A stretch of 64,000 bases of DNA, from NCBI RefSeq assembly GCF_038396675.1, contig NC_088928.1, forward strand, positions 54,070,001-54,134,000. Direction: 5' to 3'. Made by a program: the position numbers and the translations under genes. Below, one piece after another: positions 61,501-64,000 of the stretch. The DNA comes from Hydra vulgaris. Lineage: Eukaryota > Cnidaria > Hydrozoa > Anthoathecata > Hydridae. The stretch's first letter is position 1, and every line of letters starts with the position of its first letter. The notes under the pieces were generated by a model, which saw only the letters and a list, made by a program, of their open reading frames with translations, was not told where the DNA came from and searched no databases.

Positions 61501-62654
61501 TCCAAAGTAGAAAAATTCTTTTTTATGAAAGATTTAATGATATTATAATTGCTAACATAACCAAAAAAAAAAAAGATGCCAATATAAAAATGATACCCTG
61601 AGCCAATGAAAACTCTGAATCGCTGTCATGCTAAGTGGCGTATTAAACAAATGTGCTATTGTGACAGTGGGACCCACATAAAAAAAAAAAAAAAACTCTG
61701 TTATTAGTATTAAAATAACGAGAGCTTGCATAACTAAACAAAAGTCAGAAAATAGTGGTGGCATATAAGAAACAAAAAAATTCAAATAAAAAAAATATAA
61801 ATAAATTATAAAAAAACCAAAGCACTCTTCAATCTCAGGACTTCATGTTTATGAAACATGAGACCCCTCTGTGTGACAGTTGCTGGTTTCTACGGTCATA
61901 CAGAATTAATAAACTATATTTCTGGGATTTAGTTTAATACCTGTCATAGTCTAAAAAAAAACTAGTAAAGTATTAAAATAATAATTAATACCTGAGCAAC
62001 TACAAAAAAACAGAATAACAACATATATAAACCAAAGAGATAATACAAATATTAAAGACACTGAAAATAATATAAAGTAAAAGAGGTAAAAAAATGTTGG
62101 TGCGTTATCCAATTAGGAGTAAGTAGTGAATAAAAGGCCCTCAACCTCAGGAATGCACTCCCTCATCCTCAGGAATGCACTCCCTCATCCTCAGGAATGC
62201 ACTGCAATCACTAATTATATATTTGGAGAGCCCAAGACCAACACTAACGCCACATTGTTAAATATATATTGTTAATAAATATAACTAAAACTAATTAAAA
62301 AAATTAATTGTTAAAATAAGTACTTTAATAAAAGACATAAGTAAAAATACATGCAAAATGAACAACTTGAGAAATATTTTGTTACATATTTAATCTTTAG
62401 TAAATAAATAATTAACAAGGAATTTTGCTTGAACTTGAAATATTTTGTCATTAAGAACTATTTATTAACTGTTATTCCATTTTTTTATGAATATGATAAC
62501 CTAACATTTACCCTATCACAGTTTTCTTTTATGCTCTAATATAACAGTAATAATTTAAAAAAATGATACAATTTATAATACAAAAAATTTAATAAAATGT
62601 TAAATAAAACAATATAAAACTTACTTTTTATAGAGGTATTTGAAACTGGCAAAA
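37276..62654 (-). CDS. Receptor tyrosine kinase, 3' exons (RET/FGFR-like kinase)
   Basis: Eleven exons (listed separately) join in phase to about 497 residues. Order: short ectodomain stub; transmembrane helix; juxtamembrane; kinase domain with GEGAFGTVF, VAVKFLK lysine, FLEEIKLMK glutamate, HRDLAARN, DFGLSR and PVKWM; kinase insert of about 80 residues; C-tail. All catalytic residues are kept, so it should be an active membrane tyrosine kinase. KLVHRDLAARNILV, SDVWAYGVVLFEIVTLGG and YRMERPENC resemble RET and FGFR most. Tyrosines in the insert (MYTDNYIQTL) and the tail (YCNFDVYEKNDY, DERYSCQIL) may bind SH2 proteins when phosphorylated. Ectodomain exons lie beyond the right edge, so the ligand class is unknown. 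Confidence 0.9.
37733..37829 (-). CDS. RTK exon: kinase C-lobe
   Basis: Flanked by ttgaacag and GTAATT. It encodes GGTPYPSMSNHELMERLKFG and YRMERPENCSQPL, the region after helix F. Confidence 0.93.
37911..37951 (-). CDS. RTK exon: helix F, 41 bp
   Basis: Flanked by atgttttag and GTAAGT. It encodes WAYGVVLFEIVTLG, joined in phase on both sides (DV-WAYG, TLG-GTP). Confidence 0.93.
38049..38263 (-). CDS. RTK exon: catalytic loop and activation segment
   Basis: Flanked by actttag and GTAAGA. It encodes EYLSFVKLVHRDLAARNILV, NVKISDFGLSRKTNNELNYT and RRLPVKWMSVEAIFDQIF, then TTYSDV. The activation loop carries a single tyrosine (NYTS) instead of the usual YY pair, and APE is SVE. Confidence 0.95.
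38457..38492. repeat. Perfect 36-bp palindrome in RTK intron
   Basis: Arms 38457-38474 and 38475-38492 are exact reverse complements with no spacer (centre cacgtgtgatcacacgtg). Confidence 0.95.
39232..39319. repeat. 27-bp tandem repeat, 3 copies
   Basis: The unit is ctttaaaacctcattagttt plus atcaata, with identical copies, in an RTK intron. Confidence 0.95.
39598..39717 (-). CDS. RTK exon: kinase insert end and helix E
   Basis: Flanked by ttttacag and GTAAGA; 120 bp, phase 0 at both ends. It encodes TKKGEEFTSGFIPYDIPLNN (insert) and CITPDDLLSFAWQIASGM (helix E). Confidence 0.93.
40280..40357 (-). CDS. RTK exon: kinase insert, 78 bp
   Basis: Flanked by cttacag and GTATTA; phase 0 at both ends. 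It encodes QESLIGSTRPNMRTAFHTKI NEQFIE. Being phase 0-0 it could be skipped in frame. Confidence 0.88.
40420..40815 (+). mobile_element. LINE 3' fragment (second LINE family) with 41-bp duplication
   Basis: The text matches the 3' end of the LINE at 43.9-45.2 kb (ACTCAATCTCATGCGACTCA, then the tail with ttgttaggagtgggttttaa). The last about 41 bases are repeated in tandem at about 40720-40815. It is antisense to the RTK gene. Confidence 0.6.
40816..41831. other. RTK intron sequence without features
   Basis: AT-rich. A run of 9-10 G lies at 41432-41442. Short duplicated phrases (taatgtcaaatgttcacattgatc) near 41585-41660. Confidence 0.5.
41832..42020 (-). repeat. Seven 27-bp tandem copies of a tRNA A-box-like half
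   Basis: The array is exactly 7 x 27 bp. The reverse complement of unit 1 contains TAGCTCAGTTGGTTAGAGC, the D-arm of a typical tRNA (A box TRGYNNARNNG). The units are diverged from each other but the TAGCT..GTTGGTTAGA core is the best kept part in most. Confidence 0.85.
42208..42282 (-). CDS. RTK exon: kinase insert with tyrosines, 75 bp
   Basis: Flanked by ttttttag and GTTTTT; phase 0 at both ends. It encodes ITSSKEDGESCISFMYTDNY IQTLE. The two tyrosines are candidate docking sites. Phase 0-0, so skippable in frame. Confidence 0.88.
43011..43195 (-). CDS. RTK exon: helix C and hinge
   Basis: Flanked by ttatatag and GTATAT. It encodes NANQSEFDDFLEEIKLMKEI (helix C, catalytic Glu), GYHKNIVNMIGCSTITKPLC and LVVEFMENGDLLHYLRNSRN (hinge and helix D). 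It joins K-D-NANQ in phase with the previous exon. Confidence 0.94.
43196..43869. other. RTK intron sequence without features
   Basis: AT-rich; nothing recognised. Confidence 0.5.
43870..45235 (+). mobile_element. LINE relic of a second family (RT to 3' end)
   Basis: The plus strand holds, in shifting frames, HHQYGFWSFCFTADLLTVIT (RT block 2), LDISKTFHKV-like text for the palm (ISKTFHKVLHTGFLYKLSSY), SVLNGQHS...SGVPQGSIFGPVLFLI-like text at 44285-44350, NFNSNKTQFFSANHY, then ILLPYLEW and C-terminal SFFPRTSVLWNLLPSSCF with a stop near 45165. The 3' end has a ttgctggcagccttgttgga hairpin-like tail. It lies antisense in an RTK intron. Further copies are at 40.4, 47.2, 59.4 and 62.8 kb. Confidence 0.78.
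43885..43930. repeat. 17-bp tandem repeat
   Basis: Three copies of gcgatctgactcatct (the last degenerate, aggatctgactcttct), inside the LINE relic. Confidence 0.9.
45236..46467. other. RTK intron sequence with two small palindromes
   Basis: No gene. Inverted repeats at 45453-45505 (21-bp arms, 11-nt loop; ttatataatagtactaatt) and at 46266-46304 (14-bp arms, 11-nt loop; tgaaccttaaacct). Confidence 0.6.
46468..46676 (-). CDS. RTK exon: juxtamembrane and N-lobe start
   Basis: Flanked by attttag and GTTGTT. It encodes DFMDHHLHADIWEILPENII, LDRKIGEGAFGTVFIGKIND (glycine-rich loop) and KENVAVKFLK (ATP lysine). About 30 residues lie between glycine loop and VAVK, longer than usual, so the beta2-beta3 hairpin carries an insertion. 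Phase joins on both sides. Confidence 0.94.
46838..46905. repeat. About 26-bp tandem repeat
   Basis: Two full copies and a partial one of aacattgcaacatagcaggt plus tactc. Confidence 0.9.
47170..48440 (-). mobile_element. LINE relic, second family, internally deleted
   Basis: Minus strand: 48245-48036 FYLLEYVSVVPIFKNSGKHF and IIIKVFESLIN (RT block 1); then LLSDNQYGF-like text near 47995; 47962-47738 LLTAVTKRF, followed by a jump to MNGNPFTESFNLHFLGFLFN (thumb), so the palm is deleted. 47650-47170 C-terminal text (FSHDSSFNKIA). Same orientation as the RTK gene. Confidence 0.72.
48441..49720 (+). pseudogene. Anonymous transposon-type protein (LHIKLDLINQFVTALDKESAAF family)
   Basis: Readable strings in alternating frames: NDVVGLFQAIGNACNPIKWR, LKAVLLHNGNNF, HYDDYRxKVISD, HIKLDLINQFVTALDKESAA, LDLYPKLSEAKVRAGILV, FRASWVITKL / GFLGNHKAE, KMRYRMFLKSISL, EEQGEHFHQDILDFECQYQG and HDQGLHLEATS. 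I recognise the block order from a protein family present in many copies in arthropod and cnidarian genomes. No function is known to me; the multiplicity suggests a mobile element. Roughly ten frame changes, so a pseudogene. Confidence 0.6.
49721..50930. other. RTK intron sequence without features
   Basis: Very AT-rich. A short direct repeat (aacaacatttgatgaagaaaataaattg) occurs at about 50906 and 50954 just before the next element. Confidence 0.5.
50990..52700 (+). pseudogene. Anonymous DDE-like element (LFSDGCSGQNKN family)
   Basis: Blocks: TGSDCVCKCQCMKKFIDEDR, IIYNLxNNKCKNEADT (51110-51210), RPRTEVGAANAKPRASNFLY, RLTNILLSGVSAKDGRGKHN NRPKSK, PDLTNKIKYENYLKHFQENT, DVCSECENLGSRIQDKN, DFMQNLPLPQIPVQEVFYFR, FEIHNLGTNTGHCYVHPEGQ, ELNLFSDGCSGQNKNHTLVQ FLVAL. 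The longest open piece is 51150-51947. The family is common in arthropods and cnidarians. A cysteine cluster (CVCKCQC, CSEC) and an acidic SDG..QNKN core suggest a zinc-binding RNase H-fold nuclease (inference). Several frameshifts; 52200-52700 still shows FLPYNLN and SWWxxVIRDD-like remnants. Confidence 0.65.
53123..53264 (-). CDS. RTK transmembrane exon
   Basis: Flanked by tgttttag and GTAAGA. It encodes NISTTIAAILVPLFIIFILI VAVVLRTRQKNIKSQQ and SLKFSLYKME: a 22-23 residue hydrophobic helix followed by a basic stop-transfer segment, then the start of the juxtamembrane region. The phase joins GA|A to the next exon (KME-DFM). The N-terminal side would be extracellular. Confidence 0.93.
53545..53925 (+). 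mobile_element. mariner relic, internally deleted
   Basis: An N-terminal scrap (QATEAAFCTKMHV) is joined to HTH text (GSNKSTVEENFHSMKMVQKL KAWVPQVL) and then to the extreme C-terminus (QQSTRGIKNLLNVGNK). The right end, reverse complemented, is tactgggttggccaataaat tctcaccgg, a mariner terminal repeat; the left may start near 53335 (tattgggtt). The catalytic core is missing, so this is a MITE-like deletion derivative. Confidence 0.65.
54501..55734 (+). mobile_element. Tc1/mariner element with matching terminal repeats
   Basis: The left end, gggtgatgcaaaagttattg gacaaa at 54503, matches the reverse complement of 55708-55733 (gggtgatgtgtaagttattg gacaaa), with TA flanks at 54499 and 55735. Between them the transposase relic reads KHPGHPMSWTRERKAELTRL, MWIAISDRGMSKPIFCTFEA, YIDECLKTQLLPFIHKY, SSHYYKDSLNWMNQ-like text, VPQAQPIENFWGHLA and KLKLQEINLNF. 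The final catalytic block is IENFWG. Dead, but with recognisable ends; non-coding flank length is normal for the superfamily. Confidence 0.85.
55735..57345. other. RTK intron sequence without features
   Basis: AT-rich; the small open frame at 56353-56538 (hydrophobic, L/F-rich) has no support. Confidence 0.5.
57348..59078 (-). mobile_element. Tc1-like transposon with terminal repeats and TA duplication
   Basis: The left end cagtagcggcataaagtctataccacac (57348-57375) matches the reverse complement of the right end, tagtggtggaataaagtctttgccacac (59051-59078), with 23 of 28 bases agreeing. TA dinucleotides flank both sides (57346-57347, 59079-59080). The length of about 1.73 kb is typical of Tc1. 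The transposase lies on the minus strand with about 500 bases of 5' leader. Confidence 0.92.
57442..58542 (-). pseudogene. Tc1-type transposase (three frames)
   Basis: 58542-58300 is the N-terminal HTH domain: LEQCLQIVVMAKQGISYRDI AKALKVSLRTVTYTIKR. 58255-58028 holds the second HTH and the first catalytic block: INLAARTIRKRLQQAGLNGR, then QWNKVLWSDESCF (first D). 57942-57442 holds FVFQQDNAPCHKAKKV (second D) and PPQSPDLNPIENLWEEL (third acidic residue), the DDE/D triad of Tc1. The three pieces are separated by frameshifts near 58280 and 57980. The C-terminus after LWEEL is also shifted. Relatively young compared with the neighbouring mariners. Confidence 0.92.
59430..60180 (-). mobile_element. 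LINE relic, second family, internally deleted
   Basis: Minus strand: NYCPISFLLIISKVFESLIN (60170-60110), KAITLDISKAFDKVISS (about 59960, first palm aspartate), then a jump to FYSLSLxISHLFLYGILLPY LGRIF, 59743 MEYCCHIWAGSSTDALSFLD KVQK, and ELASFVLSTKIHSHITHHSI KSH. The FADD region is deleted. Closely parallel to 43.9-45.2 kb. Confidence 0.75.
60181..61254. other. RTK intron sequence without features
   Basis: Very AT-rich, with no coding or repeat structure that I can support. Confidence 0.5.
61255..61440. repeat. 100-bp tandem duplication with GGGGTATA satellites
   Basis: gattttagattgcagaattg begins at 61255 and again at 61355; each copy ends in repeats of ggggtatagtggtatata. Confidence 0.92.
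61941..61950 (-). CDS. Candidate RTK microexon, 10 nt
   Basis: Flanked by a T-rich tract with AG (tttttttttag) and by GTATTAAA. With the 8-nt candidate at 61992-61999 it adds exactly 18 nt, and the junctions read KIAQTMTE-NIST in frame. Splice signals this short occur by chance in AT-rich DNA, so this is a hypothesis. Confidence 0.3.
61992..61999 (-). CDS. Candidate RTK microexon, 8 nt
   Basis: Flanked by ttttttgtag and GTATTAATT; sequence TTGCTCAG on the minus strand. In frame only when used together with 61941-61950. Confidence 0.3.
62145..62206. repeat. 22-bp tandem repeat, 3 copies
   Basis: The unit is cctcaggaatgcactccctc plus at. Confidence 0.93.
62625..62654 (-). CDS. RTK ectodomain exon, 30 bp
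   Basis: Flanked by gtatttag and GTAAGTTT, a near-consensus donor. It encodes LPVSNTSIK and ends in phase with the transmembrane exon (K-K-NIST, or through the microexons). It is the most 5' RTK exon that I can support; the next upstream exon lies outside the window or behind the LINE at 62.8 kb. Confidence 0.6.
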
Positions 62655-62819
62655 CTAAATACAAAAAAAAAAATTAGGATTTTATATATATACATATATA
62701 AAAAAAAAAGAAAAAGAAAAAAACTACAAAATAAAAGAATTAAACAATAGAATCAATAATTCTAAATAGTAAGAAGTTTTAAATAGTAGAAAGATGAAGT
62801 TTTGAGTGAAAGATGGCAG

Positions 62820-63200
62820 TTTATTAGTAAATAAACTAGTAAGAGTCAACCAAAAATGATTTTTGGTTGATGAAGCTCCTTTGAGCAGCAAAAATGATGG
62901 TATTTATAAAAAGAGAAATAGACGCAAATTATGATGATGGGAAAGAGGTTCAAGTTGCCAGATAGAGCAGGTCCAACTATGTTTATAATGTGTTTTGAAC
63001 TCTTTCTAGAAGAGAAAGAGCATTATTAGAAGAACCAGCCCTAATATGGCAATGGTATTTGATACAGAAGCAAATAAGAGATTAGTAGAGATAAAGAATG
63101 GAATCAGGAGTAAGAAATGGGTGAGCATGATAAAGGAAAGCAGCCTTAGCAGATGCTAACTCAATTGTATATATAGTTATATAAATTAGATGGGCATAAA
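62820..63200 (-). mobile_element. LINE fragment, second family
   Basis: Minus strand: ASAKAAFLYHAHPFLTPDSI, HCHIRAGSSNNALSLLERVQ N and a C-terminal scrap INTIIFAAQRSFINQK. Same segment as 44.7-44.9 kb and 59.55-59.74 kb. Confidence 0.7.
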
Positions 63201-63375
63201 TGTGGTGCTGTTAATACTTTTACAAAGCATTGTAAAACCACATACTGGGATAACACAAGGTTCTGACTTTGATCAGAATTTAATGCATGAGCTTATTGTG
63301 TGTTTTAATAAAAATGTTACTGCTACTTTGAAAGACATATTTTTTTTAAAGGCTCTAGAGTCTGTGAAGCTTTTT

Positions 63376-63663
63376 CTAGTTTGAACCCAATTTGTGTATA
63401 GAAAATAATTTTGGCATTTTAAAAACTTCAAGATAATTTTTGACATAATTATTTTTTATAGTATATAGAGGTTTGAAGATTATGTGAGAAGTTGGTATAA
63501 GAAGGAATGTTGGTAGAATTCTACAACCAAGGCATATTAAATTTTTAAAAGTGTTATTAATGAAATTGGATCTGTCATTTTCAGCCACAGAATCAATAAA
63601 AAAAGAATAAGTAATACAGAGTTTCTGCCAATATATTAAGTTGGGTTTCATCAATTTTTCCAA
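63376..63663 (-). pseudogene. Unrecognised coding fragment
   Basis: An open minus-strand stretch of 95 codons with protein-like composition (YWQKLCITYSFFIDSVAEND, NFINNTFKNLICLGCRI). It has no recognised domain and no clear splice sites at its ends. It could be an upstream part of the LINE at 62.8 kb, another element, or an exon; I cannot decide. Confidence 0.25.
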
Positions 63664-63799
63664 TTCATTACATCAAAAATAGATGACATGCCAGAGCCAT
63701 CTTGGAAAAGCCAAATACCTAGATTATTTATAATATTTGATATTTAATATTTATTTTATTAATTAAATGTTTTATTTTACCTTTATTTTATACTTTGAA

Positions 63800-63865
63800 C
63801 TCTTATAGATCCATTCAGCTTATTTATTGATCTTATAGATCCATTCAGCCGATTTATTGGCGCAT
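63800..63865. repeat. 31-bp tandem duplication
   Basis: cttatagatccattcagctt atttattgat is followed by cttatagatccattcagccg atttattgg. Confidence 0.9.
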
Positions 63866-64000
63866 AAATATACAATACAATATTAAATTAATAGAGTTTT
63901 GCTTAGATTTAGGAAAAATTTATTATGCAAAATTTCACCTTTATTTTATTCATGACAATGGTAAATCTGTTTTTATTTTTAAGTATTGCGCTGAGTATGT

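Overview
This is eukaryotic DNA, very AT-rich (roughly 70% or more by eye), with introns, long (TA)n arrays and dense decayed transposons. CR1-like LINEs, hAT, Tc1/mariner and Mutator-like elements, a Penelope-like relic and several cnidarian/arthropod-type anonymous transposon families, together with one large receptor tyrosine kinase (RTK) gene, point to a cnidarian and most likely to Hydra. The species call is an inference from codon and base composition and transposon content. No database was searched. I see no rRNA, no intact tRNA and no CRISPR array.

Layout. 1-2.8 kb: 3' part of a CR1-like LINE (+). 2.9-9.6 kb: exons of an unknown gene (+) whose last exon is split by a hAT element (3655-9103, 8-bp target duplication); the hAT itself contains a Mutator-like element (4000-6325). 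9.6-21.6 kb: gene-poor DNA with a decayed transposon-type gene (-), a 24-bp minisatellite, snap-back palindromes, GC-rich motif islands, (TA)n arrays, a Penelope-like 3' end with a hammerhead-like motif, and a possible signal-peptide exon (-). 21.6-23.9 kb: LINE relic (-). 24.0-28.3 kb: an anonymous DDE-like element (+) split by a DUF659-type hAT (-). 29.1-29.3 kb: SINE-like piece. 29.8-33.25 kb: nearly complete LINE (-) with ORF1, endonuclease and RT. 34.5-34.7 kb: a bare LINE 3' end. 35.2-37.0 kb: relics of an anonymous element and of a Ty3/gypsy-type pol (+).

37.28-62.65 kb: one RTK gene on the minus strand. Eleven exons fit together in phase: a short ectodomain exon, the transmembrane exon, the whole kinase domain with a kinase insert, and a tyrosine-containing tail. 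Two extra in-frame microexons are possible. The 5' (ectodomain) exons lie beyond the right edge. Its introns, especially those of 6.4 kb and 9.4 kb, are filled with transposons: five copies of one LINE family, two anonymous elements, two mariners and a Tc1 element with terminal repeats.

The RTK is the only convincing functional host gene. The rest is mostly transposon debris, and the interest lies in nesting order, unusual repeat arrays, hairpins and uncharacterised transposase-like families.
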